The position numbers and the translations under genes were made by a program. 39,933 bases of DNA from Intestinimonas massiliensis (ex Afouda et al. 2020) (GTDB taxonomy: Bacteria > Bacillota > Clostridia > Oscillospirales > Oscillospiraceae). The DNA lies in the NCBI RefSeq assembly GCF_900626285.1, contig NZ_LR131147.1, positions 1,540,724 to 1,580,656 on the forward strand, read 5' to 3'. The notes under the pieces are model-generated. The model was not told the origin of the DNA, made no database searches, and saw only the letters and a program-made list of their open reading frames with translations. Of this stretch, positions 15,851-24,676 are shown in pieces. Positions within the stretch are counted from its first letter, which is position 1, and every line of letters begins with the position of its first letter.

Positions 15851-15943
15851 ATTATACCGGACAGGTCCCGCCGGGGATAGCTGTAATCCTTGGAGAGATT
15901 GGAAAAGGAGAGACTGGAACCAGGCCGGGAAATGTGGTATACT
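15851..15943. promoter_or_regulatory. Divergent promoter region between mecA-like gene and Nudix operon
   Basis: On the minus strand TATAAT lies at 15856-15851, 28 bases from the mecA-like start, with a poor -35. On the plus strand TGGTATACT (extended -10, core 15938-15943) lies 57 bases before the Nudix ATG. Confidence 0.5.
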
Positions 15944-15999
15944 ATGGACATTCATACGCAGCCCGGGCGGAAGGCCCGGACGGGAAGGGAGCACGGACC

Positions 16000-16536
16000 A
16001 TGGAGCTGTGGGAAAAAACGGTGGAAAGCAAGACCCTGTTTGAGGGGAAAATCGTCACGGTCAAGCTGGATCAGGCCCAGCTGGTCAACGGCGCGGTGGT
16101 GCGCCGGGAGGTGGTGGAGCACCCCGGCGGGGTGTGCATCCTGCCCCTGTTTGACGACGGGACGGTGAGCATCGTGCGCCAGTTCCGCTATCCCTTCCAG
16201 GAGGTAGTCACCGAGCTGCCCGCCGGCAAGCTGGAGAAGGGGGAGGCCCACCGGCCCGCCGCCCTGCGGGAGCTGGAGGAGGAGGTGGGGGTCACCTGCG
16301 GCAGACTGACCTACCTGGGCTGCCTGTACCTCTCCCCCGGTTTTTCCACCGAGGTGCTGCACATGTATCTGGCCCAGGATCTGAAGCAGGGCCAGTGTCA
16401 TCCGGATGAGGACGAATTTCTGGAAAGCGAGCGCATCCCCTTTGACCAGCTGTTCCAAAAGGTCATGTCCGGTGAGATCACAGATGCCAAGACCGTGGCG
16501 CTGGTACTGAAAACCAAGCAGCTGCTGGGTCTGTAA
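16000..16536 (+). CDS. Nudix hydrolase, ADP-ribose pyrophosphatase type
   Basis: A 178-residue protein. The ATG at 16000 (MELWEKTVES) follows GAAGGGAGCACGGACC. The Nudix box G-x5-E-x7-REUxEExGU is complete from Gly76: G76, E82, R90-E91, E94-E95 and G97. The surrounding residues SIVRQFRYPFQEVVTELPAG and YLSPGFSTEVLHMYLA are typical of ADP-ribose pyrophosphatases (NudF/YqkG family), which split ADP-ribose to AMP and ribose 5-phosphate. The gene sits 19 bp upstream of walR, so it is the first gene of that operon. Other nucleoside-diphosphate sugars are possible substrates. Confidence 0.9.
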   Translation: MELWEKTVESKTLFEGKIVTVKLDQAQLVNGAVVRREVVEHPGGVCILPLFDDGTVSIVRQFRYPFQEVVTELPAGKLEKGEAHRPAALRELEEEVGVTCGRLTYLGCLYLSPGFSTEVLHMYLAQDLKQGQCHPDEDEFLESERIPFDQLFQKVMSGEITDAKTVALVLKTKQLLGL

Positions 16537-16555
16537 ACAGAGACAGGAGGCAGAG

Positions 16556-17269
16556 ATGAGCAAGCGCATTTTGATCGTTGAGGACGAGAAGAACATCGTG
16601 GACATCCTCAGCTTCAACCTGAGCAAGGAGGGCTACGAGACCCTGGAGGCCTACGACGGCCAGGCCGGGCTTCAGCTGGCCCTGGAGCAGGATCCGGACC
16701 TCATTCTGCTGGATCTGATGCTGCCCAAGATGGACGGTTTCGACGTATGCCGCAATCTCCGCCAGGCGGGCCGGAGCACGCCCGTCATCATGCTCACCGC
16801 CCGTGAGGAGGAGACCGACAAGGTCCTGGGGCTGGAGCTGGGGGCGGACGATTACATCACCAAACCCTTTTCCATGCGGGAACTGCTGGCCCGGGTAAAG
16901 GCCAACATCCGCCGCAACGAGATGGCCGCCGCCGCGGCACCCGCCGGTGCGGTCAAGCCCGCCGGCCAGCGGCTGGAGCTGGGCCGGATCACCATTGATC
17001 CCGATCTGATGGTGGTCTACAAGGACGGCCGGCCCCTGGAGCTGACCCAGCGGGAGTATGAACTCATCCGCTTCCTGGCCTCCCAGCCGGGGAAGGTCTT
17101 TTCCCGGGAGGCGCTGATGGAGCACGTGTGGAACTACGAGGGCTATGTGGGCGACGTGCGGGCTGTTGACGTGGCGGTGCGCCGCCTGCGCGAGAAGGTG
17201 GAGGACGACCCGGCCGCCCCCCAGTTCGTGGTAACAAGACGTGGCCTGGGCTATTATTTCAATGCCTGA
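16556..17269 (+). CDS. walR: Response regulator WalR (YycF-like)
   Basis: A 237-residue OmpR-type regulator. Receiver domain: D9-D10 pocket (IVEDEKN), phospho-acceptor Asp53 in LLDLMLPKMDGFDVC, and KPFSMRELLARV. The C-terminal DNA-binding domain ends with the WalR-like RRLREKVEDDP and FVVTRRGLGYYF. The same operon encodes WalK, YycH and YycI homologues, which separates WalRK from PhoPR. It controls cell-wall hydrolase and division genes and is essential in many Firmicutes. The linker between the domains is alanine-rich. Confidence 0.88.
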   Translation: MSKRILIVEDEKNIVDILSFNLSKEGYETLEAYDGQAGLQLALEQDPDLILLDLMLPKMDGFDVCRNLRQAGRSTPVIMLTAREEETDKVLGLELGADDYITKPFSMRELLARVKANIRRNEMAAAAAPAGAVKPAGQRLELGRITIDPDLMVVYKDGRPLELTQREYELIRFLASQPGKVFSREALMEHVWNYEGYVGDVRAVDVAVRRLREKVEDDPAAPQFVVTRRGLGYYFNA

Positions 17270-17311
17270 GTTCCTGCTCCACACCCGACGAAAGGAGGTG
17301 CCCGCCATCCC

Positions 17312-19102
17312 ATGTTCCGCAGCCTGCATATGAAGCTGATGCTCATCATGACCCTGCTCATCATTCTGCTGATGACGGTGGTGGGCGCGTTCCTCATCAA
17401 TTCGGTATCCAATTACTATACCCAGGACTTCTACGCCCAGATGTCGGAGGCTTTTCAGGACCAGGATTTCTGGTCCGATCTGAACACCCCCGTTCAGGGC
17501 GAGGAGGACAGCGTCTCCAACATCGTTCAGATTCTGGACAACTACTACAGCGTGCTGGGGGTGGACAACCGCAGCCGGAAGTATTACGTGCTGGACGGCA
17601 ACGACGGCCGGCTGCTGGCCTGCTCCAACAAGCAGGAGAGCGGCACTCAGCTGGACATGGATTCCAGCAACCTGATGCAGGTGCTGGCCGGTGCGGACAA
17701 GAGCGACAACAGTGATCCCACCTCCTCCTACATGGATGTGGCGGTGGCGGTCCAGCGGGGCGCCAACCGGTACATCATCTATGTCCGGGACGACGGCACC
17801 AACGCCGCCGCCCTGAACAGCGAGCTGATGACCCTCATCGTGGAGGCGCTGGTATTCGGCCTGATCATCTCGGTGCTTCTCTCCTTCCTGCTGTCCAAGG
17901 CCCTCATCACCCCCATTGAGCGGCTGACCGAGGGTGCCGAGCGGGTGGCTGACGGGGACTTTTCCCAGAAGCTGGAGGTGGCCTCCCGGGACGAGATCGG
18001 CGTGCTCACCGGCACCTTCAACGACATGGCCGGTCAGCTGCGCACCACTCTGGAGGCGGTGGAGAACGAGCGCAACAAGCTGGGCACGCTGTTCCTCCAC
18101 ATGACCGACGGCGTGGTGGCCTTTTCCCGGGACGGCTCGGTGATCCAGTCCAACCCCGCCGCCGAGGACATGCTGGGCCGGGCCATTCCCATCGGCGGCA
18201 GCGAGAATTACGACACGCTGTTCTCCGACATCGCCCCCCTCCAGGGTGTGCTGGCGGTGGAACCGCCGGGCTATCTGGACGGCACCCGGACGGTGGGCGG
18301 GCGCAGCCTGGAGCTGCTGCTCACCCCCTTCGACCAGGAGCGGCTGGGCGGCGTGCTGGTGGTCATCCACGACGTCACCGAGCAGCACAAGACCGAGGAG
18401 ATGCGCCGGGAGTTCGTGGCCAACGTGTCCCACGAGCTGCGCACCCCCCTGACCAACATCCGCTCCTATGCGGAGACCCTGGTGGACAACGCCGGGGAAC
18501 TGCCTGCCGACACGGAGAAAAATTTCCTGGGGGTCATCCTCAACGAATCCGACCGGATGACCCACATCGTACAGGACCTGCTCACCCTCTCCCGGTTCGA
18601 TTCCGGCCGGTCGGAGCTGAAGCTGGCCCCCTTCTCCTTCCCCCAGGCGGTGCGTGACGTGTACAACGCCGTGCTGATGGAGGCCCAGCGCCACGGCCAC
18701 ACCGTCACCCTGGATATGCCGGACGGCCTGCCCGACATTGTGGGCGACCGGGAGCGCATCCTGCAGGTGATGATGAACGTGGTGTCCAACTCCATCAAGT
18801 ACACCCCCGACGGGGGCAAGATCCGCATTTCCGCCGGTCAATGGCCGGGCAAGGTGTGGATGGAAGTGGCGGACAACGGCATCGGCATCCCCCAGGAGGA
18901 CCGGGGCCGGATCTTTGAGCGGTTTTACCGGGTGGACAAGGCCCGTTCCCGGGAATCGGGGGGCACAGGCCTGGGTCTCTCTATCGCCAAGGAGATCATC
19001 GACCGGCATGAGGGCACCATCGAGCTGCTGGACCGGCCCGGTCCCGGCCTGACGGTGCGCATCACGCTGCTGACGGAGGGGCCGCGCCATGGACGGGAAT
19101 AA
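17312..19102 (+). CDS. walK: Sensor histidine kinase WalK (YycG-like)
   Basis: A 596-residue kinase preceded by AAAGGAGGTG. Domain order: transmembrane segment 1 (about 8-28), extracellular sensor (about 30-170), transmembrane segment 2 (about 172-195), HAMP (LITPIERLTEGAERVADGDFSQ), PAS (NKLGTLFLHMTDGVVAFSRDG), HisKA with His374 in NVSHELRTPLTNIRSYAETL, and HATPase with N-box NVVSNSIKYTPDGG, DNGIGIP and GTGLGLSIAKEI. This HAMP-PAS architecture is WalK/PhoR-like; the adjoining yycH and yycI genes favour WalK. It senses the state of lipid II or the division machinery and phosphorylates WalR. The last 14 nt overlap the yycH-like gene. Confidence 0.88.
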   Translation: MFRSLHMKLMLIMTLLIILLMTVVGAFLINSVSNYYTQDFYAQMSEAFQDQDFWSDLNTPVQGEEDSVSNIVQILDNYYSVLGVDNRSRKYYVLDGNDGRLLACSNKQESGTQLDMDSSNLMQVLAGADKSDNSDPTSSYMDVAVAVQRGANRYIIYVRDDGTNAAALNSELMTLIVEALVFGLIISVLLSFLLSKALITPIERLTEGAERVADGDFSQKLEVASRDEIGVLTGTFNDMAGQLRTTLEAVENERNKLGTLFLHMTDGVVAFSRDGSVIQSNPAAEDMLGRAIPIGGSENYDTLFSDIAPLQGVLAVEPPGYLDGTRTVGGRSLELLLTPFDQERLGGVLVVIHDVTEQHKTEEMRREFVANVSHELRTPLTNIRSYAETLVDNAGELPADTEKNFLGVILNESDRMTHIVQDLLTLSRFDSGRSELKLAPFSFPQAVRDVYNAVLMEAQRHGHTVTLDMPDGLPDIVGDRERILQVMMNVVSNSIKYTPDGGKIRISAGQWPGKVWMEVADNGIGIPQEDRGRIFERFYRVDKARSRESGGTGLGLSIAKEIIDRHEGTIELLDRPGPGLTVRITLLTEGPRHGRE

Positions 19103-20441
19103 GCGGGCACGCCGCCGTCGCCGGCGGGGGGTGGAGACCCTCAAAAGCATCCTCATCGTGCTGCTGTCTCTGTCGGCCATCTACCTGACCCTGCTGGCCC
19201 TGGACTACAGCAAGGTATCCTGGACGCCGCTGCAGGGGGTGCTCTCCCTGTTTCACTCCCAGTCGGACCAGGCCTCGGCGGACACCATCCCCTCCGGCCA
19301 GTCCTCCATCTCCCCCAAGCCGGTGCGCATTGCCGTGTGCGACGGTGCCGACCGTTTTGCCTCCCAATACGATACCCAGCAGACCGACCAGCTGTTTGAT
19401 GCGCTGAACATCCTGCTCACCGAGGCCCTGGGCAGCGCCGCCTCCCCCGAGCGGGTATCGGAGAGCGACTGGCGCCAGGCGCTTCAGGCTCCCGGCGTGT
19501 GGTTCGACTTTCTGGGGGCGGTGCCCCTGGATGCGCTTTATACCTGGCTGGGTGACGGCGGCACCAACTCCGCCCTGATCCACTCCGCCCGGCGGATGGC
19601 GGTGGCTCTGGATCCGGACGGCCAGGTGCGCCTGTATTATCATAATGAATCTGACGGCCTGTATTATGCCTGCGCCACCACTGTGGTCTACAGCGGGCAT
19701 ATGGACCTTCTGGTCTCCGGCTACGGCGGCAACGGCGTTTCCTTTGTCTTTGAGCACCGGTCGGACAGCGCATACGAAGAGCTGGACCCCTACGTGCTCC
19801 TCTCTGCCGATGCCCTGCAGCCGCCGGTCTATCATGTCACCAACCCGCTGGGGGAGATCGACGACTCCATCGTGACCGCCTTGCAGCAGGCGGTCTCCTT
19901 CCAGCCCCAGAGCAATTCCGTCTATCCGGTGGCCAACGGCATCCGGATCCGGGAGGGCCGGGAGACCCTGGAAATCAGCCGGAACGGCACGGTGGTCTAT
20001 CACGCGGGAGACGGAGACGCCCTCCGCTATCCCATCGCCGGCGGGGAGGACGCCAGCCCGTTTGCCCTGGCCGAGACCACCTGGCGCCTGGCGGCGGACA
20101 CCGTGGGCCGCTGGTGCGGGAACGCCCGGCTGTATCTCATGGGCGTGGAGGCGCAGGCGGACGGCAGCACGCTGGTGTCCTACGGCTACACCCTCAGCGG
20201 AGCGGAGGTGGCGCTGCCCGACGGGGCCTGCGCCGCCCGCTTCCTTGTGCGGAACGGGCAGATCACGGACTACACCCTGACCTTCCGCAGCTATGAGCAG
20301 ACCGGGCAGACCAGCCTGGTGCTGCGGGAGCGGCAGGCCGCCGCCGCTCTGGAGGCTCTGGATCCGGAGGGCCGGGAGCTGGTCCTGTGCTACAGCGATA
20401 CCGGCGGGGATTCGGTCCAGGCCGGCTGGATCGCCAGATAA
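19089..20441 (+). CDS. yycH: YycH-family membrane-anchored WalK modulator
   Basis: A 450-residue protein with a basic start (MDGNKRARRRRRR), one N-terminal membrane helix (TLKSILIVLLSLSAIYLTLLAL) written here in part as ILIVLLSLSAIYLTLL, and a long extracellular region. The ATG lies inside the end of walK. Family similarity is weak in sequence, but the topology, size and position between walK and yycI match YycH, which binds WalK in the membrane and changes its activity. The segment GELETLEISRNGTVVY and several tandem beta-rich repeats fit the YycH fold. Confidence 0.7.
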   Translation: MDGNKRARRRRRRGVETLKSILIVLLSLSAIYLTLLALDYSKVSWTPLQGVLSLFHSQSDQASADTIPSGQSSISPKPVRIAVCDGADRFASQYDTQQTDQLFDALNILLTEALGSAASPERVSESDWRQALQAPGVWFDFLGAVPLDALYTWLGDGGTNSALIHSARRMAVALDPDGQVRLYYHNESDGLYYACATTVVYSGHMDLLVSGYGGNGVSFVFEHRSDSAYEELDPYVLLSADALQPPVYHVTNPLGEIDDSIVTALQQAVSFQPQSNSVYPVANGIRIREGRETLEISRNGTVVYHAGDGDALRYPIAGGEDASPFALAETTWRLAADTVGRWCGNARLYLMGVEAQADGSTLVSYGYTLSGAEVALPDGACAARFLVRNGQITDYTLTFRSYEQTGQTSLVLRERQAAAALEALDPEGRELVLCYSDTGGDSVQAGWIAR

Positions 20442-20453
20442 GCGGGAGGAATT

Positions 20454-21278
20454 ATGGAGTGGTCTAAAATCAAAACCATCATCCTGCTGATGCTGGTTGG
20501 CGTCAATGTGTCCCTGCTGCTGCTGATCGGCCTGCGGGTGGGCCGGGGCGCGCTGTACCAGGACGAAACCCGGCAGGCAGTTGTCCAGGTGCTGAAGCGG
20601 GGCGGTATCGAGTTTGAGCTGGAGCAGGTCCCCAGGGATATCGACCTGCCCACCCTGACCGTCACCCGGGACCGGGACAGCGAGGCCCGCATTTCCCAGA
20701 TCCTGCTGGGGGATGTGACCCAGACCGGGGAGAGCGAGGTGCGTCCCAGCTACTCCGGCCCGGGCGGTACGGCGGAATTTTCCCTCAATGGCTCCTTCAC
20801 CGTGGTGTTTGATCAGGAGCGTTGGCGGTGCCAGCCGGGCCAGGACCTGAGCGACGCCTCTCTGGCCTGTCTGGAGCAGATCGGCTTTCCCGGCACGCTG
20901 GAGCAGTCGGTCACCCTGGGGGACACCACGGTCCTCACCTATTTTCAGACGTGGGAGGATACCCCCATTTTCTCCTGTCGGGCCACACTGACCTGGGTGG
21001 AACAGGCGCTGACCGCGATCGAGGGCAGTCGCCTGTCAGGCGAGGCTGAGGGCAGCAGCACCCAGTCCCTGCTCTCCACCCCCACCGTTCTCATGCGTTT
21101 CCTGGCCAGCGTCAGCGAGGGAGGCTCGGTGTGCAGCCGGATCGAATCCATGTCTCCCGGGTACCTGACCAGCGTCAGCGGCCGTTCGGTACAGCTCACC
21201 CCGGTGTGGCGCATCATTACCGATACCGGCGCCTACTATGTGGACGCCGTTTCCGGCACCGTCACCCCGGAAACCTGA
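20454..21278 (+). CDS. yycI: YycI-family WalK modulator
   Basis: A 274-residue protein opening MEWSKIKTIILLMLVGVNV, the characteristic YycI start, with one N-terminal helix and an extracellular domain. The ATG is preceded by GCGGGAGGAATT, 12 bp after the yycH-like gene. YycI and YycH form a heterodimer that modulates WalK. The operon ends at the stem at 21289. Confidence 0.85.
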   Translation: MEWSKIKTIILLMLVGVNVSLLLLIGLRVGRGALYQDETRQAVVQVLKRGGIEFELEQVPRDIDLPTLTVTRDRDSEARISQILLGDVTQTGESEVRPSYSGPGGTAEFSLNGSFTVVFDQERWRCQPGQDLSDASLACLEQIGFPGTLEQSVTLGDTTVLTYFQTWEDTPIFSCRATLTWVEQALTAIEGSRLSGEAEGSSTQSLLSTPTVLMRFLASVSEGGSVCSRIESMSPGYLTSVSGRSVQLTPVWRIITDTGAYYVDAVSGTVTPET

Positions 21279-21288
21279 ACAAACAAAG

Positions 21289-21327
21289 CAGCGGACCTGC
21301 CGCCAATGCGGCAGGTCCGCTGTTTTT
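21289..21327. terminator. Bidirectional terminator
   Basis: A 15-bp exact stem (arms 21289-21303 and 21308-21322, loop CAAT) followed by TTTTT on the plus strand, between the convergent yycI and NYN genes. On the minus strand the stem is followed by TTTGTTTGTT, so it can serve both. Confidence 0.85.
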
Positions 21328-21330
21328 GGT

Positions 21331-22170
21331 CTATTTCCGCGCCTTGTCCCGCACATAGATGTGCTTGACATGGGGCAGGCTGGTCTGGCGCACATCCACC
21401 TCAAACCGGGGCAGGTAGCGCACCAGCTGGGTCAGCTTGGAGAACCCGAAGTTGCGGGGATCGAAGTCGGGCTGCTTTTTCACCAGCAGGTTGCCCAGAT
21501 CTCCCATAAAGGCGTAGCCGTCCTCGTCGGCCATGGTTTCCACAGAATCGGCAATAAGTTCCACCACCGCCTTGGGCACTTTGGATTCCGGCTCGGGCGG
21601 CTCGGGAGCCGGAGCGGGCTCCTCCTTCTTCTTGGCCGGTTTCTTGACCTTGGAGGGCTTCTCCTGCTTCGTCTCCTCTTCCCGGGGCTCCTCCGCCTTG
21701 GTCTCCTCCGCCCGGGCCTTTTCGGCGGCGGAGCGGATGACCTCGATATACACAAACTTGTCGCAGGCCACGATGAAGGGGTTGGGGGTCTTGCGCTCCC
21801 CCATTCCGTACACCTTTTTGCCCGCCTCCCGCAGGCGGATGGCCAGACGGGTGAAGTCGCTGTCGCTGCTCACCAGCACGAAGCCGTCCACCTGGCCGGT
21901 GTACAGAATGTCCATGGCGTCGATGATCATGGCCGAGTCGGTGGAGTTCTTCCCGGTGGTGTAGCCGTACTGCTGAACGGGCGTGATGGCGTTCTCCAGC
22001 AGCAGGGGTTTCCAGGAGGCCAGGTTGGGTGTGGTCCAGTCGCCGTAGATACGCTTGATGGTGGGGGTGCCGTACACCGCCACCTCTGCCATCACGTCCC
22101 CGATGGCGGAGCGGGGAGCGTTGTCCGCATCAATGAGCACCGCCAGGCGCAGATCCTTCTGTTCCGCCAT
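21331..22170 (-). CDS. NYN-domain protein with C-terminal OST-HTH/LOTUS domain
   Basis: A 279-residue protein. Residues about 8-150 are a NYN (PIN-like) fold with the acidic metal-site residues: AVLIDADNAP, KNSTDSAMIIDAMDILY and FVLVSSDSDFTRLAIRLREAG. A charged, Lys/Glu/Pro-rich linker (about 155-205) follows. The C-terminal region, EDGYAFMGDLGNLLVKKQPDF and NFGFSKLTQLVRYLP, is an OST-HTH/LOTUS domain that binds RNA in other proteins. Bacterial NYN-LOTUS proteins are likely RNA nucleases or RNA-binding proteins. The gene lies 4 bp after the nucleotidyltransferase gene, so they are co-transcribed. The RNA target is unknown. Confidence 0.85.
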   Translation of the reverse strand: MAEQKDLRLAVLIDADNAPRSAIGDVMAEVAVYGTPTIKRIYGDWTTPNLASWKPLLLENAITPVQQYGYTTGKNSTDSAMIIDAMDILYTGQVDGFVLVSSDSDFTRLAIRLREAGKKVYGMGERKTPNPFIVACDKFVYIEVIRSAAEKARAEETKAEEPREEETKQEKPSKVKKPAKKKEEPAPAPEPPEPESKVPKAVVELIADSVETMADEDGYAFMGDLGNLLVKKQPDFDPRNFGFSKLTQLVRYLPRFEVDVRQTSLPHVKHIYVRDKARK

Positions 22171-22174
22171 ACCC

Positions 22175-22921
22175 TCAGTCCTTCCGGGTCTGCACGATGT
22201 GCTCCACCTGCTCCAGCTGCTCCACGGTATTGACCCCCAGCATCTCCTGAGCGGTACAGGTGGGGCAGGCGTTCACTCTGCCGCCCTTGGCCAGGATATA
22301 GGCCGGAGCGTCGGTGAGGTAGTACTCCCCCTGGGCGTTGTTGGGCCTGAGCTGGTCGATGGCCTGCCACAGGGCGTCCGTCTCAAAGACGTACACGCCC
22401 ACGTTCAGCTCCCGGATGGCCTTTTCCTCCGGCGTGCAGTCCTTGTCCTCCACGATGTGGCTGAATTTGCCGTCTGCCCCCCGGACGATGCGGCCGTAGG
22501 GCAGCTCCTCGTCGGACACAGCGGAGAGCAGGGTGCAGTCGTTGCCCTGCTCCCTGTGGGTACGGATCAGGGACTCATAGGTGGACCGGCGCATGAGGGG
22601 CATATCGCCGTAGCACACCAGGATGCTGCCCCGGAAATTTCCCAGGGTCTCCCGGGCGCACTGCACGGCGTGGCCGGTACCCTTCTGGGGCTCCTGCACC
22701 GCGTGGGGATAGTCGGGGAAGGCGGCCAGCACCTTTTCCCGCTCATAGCCCACCACCAGCACCACATCCTCCTTGTCCAGGAAGGACAGCTCCTCCAGCA
22801 CATAGCCCAGCAGCGGCCGTCCCGCCGCCTGACGCAGCACCTTGGGCAGGTCGATCCCCTCGGTGCGCAGCCGGGTACCCTTCCCGGCGGCCAGTACCAC
22901 CGCTTTCACAGAATGATCCAT
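22175..22921 (-). CDS. Nucleotidyltransferase similar to the GlmU N-terminal domain
   Basis: A 248-residue protein, ATG at 22921 with AAAAGGAGGAATACC. The NTP-transferase core is clear: VVLAAGKGTRLRTEGIDLPKVL, VQEPQKGTGHAVQCA, CYGDMPLM and GEYYLTD. These match the uridylyltransferase half of GlmU (GlcNAc-1-phosphate to UDP-GlcNAc). The C-terminal acetyltransferase beta-helix is absent, and there is no trace of it downstream, so this is a free-standing domain. It may supply UDP-GlcNAc together with a separate acetyltransferase, or handle another sugar phosphate. The NYN gene follows immediately. Confidence 0.8.
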   Translation of the reverse strand: MDHSVKAVVLAAGKGTRLRTEGIDLPKVLRQAAGRPLLGYVLEELSFLDKEDVVLVVGYEREKVLAAFPDYPHAVQEPQKGTGHAVQCARETLGNFRGSILVCYGDMPLMRRSTYESLIRTHREQGNDCTLLSAVSDEELPYGRIVRGADGKFSHIVEDKDCTPEEKAIRELNVGVYVFETDALWQAIDQLRPNNAQGEYYLTDAPAYILAKGGRVNACPTCTAQEMLGVNTVEQLEQVEHIVQTRKD

Positions 22922-22959
22922 GGTATTCCTCCTTTTTTGCACGCTTATTTTTCCCTGTC

Positions 22960-22988
22960 AGTATAGCATAGCACCCTTTGGCTGGCAA
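22960..22988 (-). promoter_or_regulatory. Promoter of the nucleotidyltransferase-NYN operon
   Basis: On the minus strand TTGCCA (22988-22983) and TATACT (22965-22960, extended by TGC) are 17 bases apart, 39 bases before the ATG. Confidence 0.65.
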
Positions 22989-23028
22989 CGCGGCTGTGAA
23001 AATATTTTTCAACTGTAAAATTCTGACC

Positions 23029-23069
23029 TTGACTTTTGTTAACTTAGGTTTATACTGTAAACGCTTCAG
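23029..23069 (+). promoter_or_regulatory. cstA promoter with a cre-like element at the start site
   Basis: TTGACT (23029-23034) and TATACT (23051-23056) are 16 bases apart. The next bases, TGTAAACGCTTCAG (23056-23069), contain on the minus strand AAGCGTTTACA, the right-hand two thirds of a CcpA cre site; the left end departs from consensus. Placement over the start site would suit catabolite repression of a carbon-starvation gene. Confidence 0.5.
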
Positions 23070-23148
23070 ATGGAGCACCGGGCCCGTGTTCCCCTAGCAA
23101 ACTTCACCTCCCTGTTGTAAGCAGGGACCGTCTGGAGGATTGGTTTCC

Positions 23149-24621
23149 ATGATTTCGTTTTTTGTATGTTTGATTCTGCTGATTGTAGGTTTCTTTACCT
23201 ACAGTAAGCTGGTAGAAAAGATTTTCCGCATCGATGACCGGCCGACACCTGCGGTCGCTCATCCTGACGGCGTAGACTATGTACCGATGAAGACCTGGCG
23301 TATTTTCCTGGTCCAGCTTCTGAATATCGCCGGTCTGGGTCCCATTTACGGCGCCCTGTCCGGTGCCTGCTGGGGACCGTCTGTGTATCTGTGGATCGTG
23401 CTGGGCACCATTCTGGGCGGCGGCGTCCACGACTTCCTCTCCGGCATGATGAGCGAGCGCAACGACGGCAAGTCCATCTCCGAGGTGGTGGGCCTCTACA
23501 TGGGCAAGGTCATCACCTTCATCATGCGGGTGTTCTCTGTGGTACTGCTGGTGATGGTGGGCGTCAACTTCTCCGTGGGCCCTGCCGGCCTGCTGGCCAA
23601 GCTGACCCCCGACTATCTGTCCACCATGTTCTGGCTGGTGGTCATTATGATCTACTATCTGGTGGCCACCTTCCTGCCCATTGATAAGATCATCGGCAAG
23701 CTCTACCCCGTGTTCGGCATCTGCCTGATCATCATGGCACTGGGCATCGGCGGCGGCATCCTGTTCCAGATGGGCGGCGATATGCCGGAGATCACCCTGG
23801 CCAATCTGACCGTCGCCCATCCCGACGGTCTGCCCAAGTGGGCCATGATGTTCGTCACCGTGGCCTGCGGCGCCATCTCCGGCTTCCACGCCACTCAGTC
23901 TCCCATGATGGCCCGCTGCATCACCAGCGAGAAGCAGGGCCGCACCATCTTCTACGGCGCCATGGTGGCCGAGGGCATCATTGCCCTGATCTGGGCCGCT
24001 GCCGGCGTCACCTACTACACCAACCACGGCTCTCTGCTGGACGGCATGACCGGCCTGACCAACGCCATCGCTGCCGGCGGCTCCGGCGGTGTGGTGTTTG
24101 AGATCTCCACCGGCCTGCTGGGTACCGTAGGCGGTGTGCTGGCCATGATCGGCGTCATCGCCTGCCCCATCACCTCCGGCGATACCGCGTACCGGGCCGC
24201 CCGGCTCACCATCGCCGACTGGTTCCACATCGACCAGTCCAAGGTGGGTCCCCGTGCCGCTCTGTCCATCCCCCTGCTGGGTGTGGGCGCCGTCATCGCT
24301 CTGGCGCTGCCCTGGGACGTGCTGTGGCGCTACTTCTCCTGGTCCAACCAGACCCTGGCCATGATCGTGCTGTGGACCGGCGCCGTGTTCCTGCACAAGT
24401 ACGGCTTCCCGCCCAAGGCCTGCTTCATTGCCGCTCTCCCCGCCACCTTTATGTCCGCGGTGTCGGTGACCTACTTCTTCCAGGCCCCCGAGTGCCTGAA
24501 CCTGTCCACCTCCATCGCCTACCCGGTGGGTATCGTGGTGGCCGCCCTGTTCCTGGCCATCTTCATCTGGCGTGTCCTGATCGTGACCAAGGACGACGTT
24601 GTCAAAGCGGAGGCCCGCTGA
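23149..24621 (+). CDS. cstA: CstA-family carbon starvation / pyruvate transporter
   Basis: A 490-residue polytopic membrane protein. The ATG at 23149 is set by GGAGG ten bases upstream; an in-frame TTG nine bases earlier lies on the ribosome site. CstA hallmarks: LLNIAGLGPIYGALSGACWG, GGGVHDFLSGMMSERNDG, SGFHATQSPMMARCI and CPITSGDTAYRAARL. About 13-15 membrane helices are visible. In Enterobacteria CstA/BtsT take up pyruvate, and CstA homologues are also linked to peptide uptake. This shorter Firmicutes form (CstA there is about 700) lacks the C-terminal extension. A promoter and a cre-like element precede it, and the terminator at 24634 follows. Confidence 0.9.
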   Translation: MISFFVCLILLIVGFFTYSKLVEKIFRIDDRPTPAVAHPDGVDYVPMKTWRIFLVQLLNIAGLGPIYGALSGACWGPSVYLWIVLGTILGGGVHDFLSGMMSERNDGKSISEVVGLYMGKVITFIMRVFSVVLLVMVGVNFSVGPAGLLAKLTPDYLSTMFWLVVIMIYYLVATFLPIDKIIGKLYPVFGICLIIMALGIGGGILFQMGGDMPEITLANLTVAHPDGLPKWAMMFVTVACGAISGFHATQSPMMARCITSEKQGRTIFYGAMVAEGIIALIWAAAGVTYYTNHGSLLDGMTGLTNAIAAGGSGGVVFEISTGLLGTVGGVLAMIGVIACPITSGDTAYRAARLTIADWFHIDQSKVGPRAALSIPLLGVGAVIALALPWDVLWRYFSWSNQTLAMIVLWTGAVFLHKYGFPPKACFIAALPATFMSAVSVTYFFQAPECLNLSTSIAYPVGIVVAALFLAIFIWRVLIVTKDDVVKAEAR

Positions 24622-24633
24622 ACCGGTTCAATC

Positions 24634-24667
24634 AAAAAAGGACGCTGCACATGCAGCGTCCTTTTTT
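24634..24667. terminator. Bidirectional terminator between cstA and amidohydrolase genes
   Basis: A 16-bp stem (AAAAAAGGACGCTGCA at 24634-24649 and its complement at 24652-24667) has A and T runs on both sides, serving the convergent genes. Confidence 0.9.
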
Positions 24668-24676
24668 CGTCTTTGC

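Noticed and set aside
21289..21327. Hairpin as an operator
   Set aside because: Position between convergent genes and the T run mark it as a terminator.
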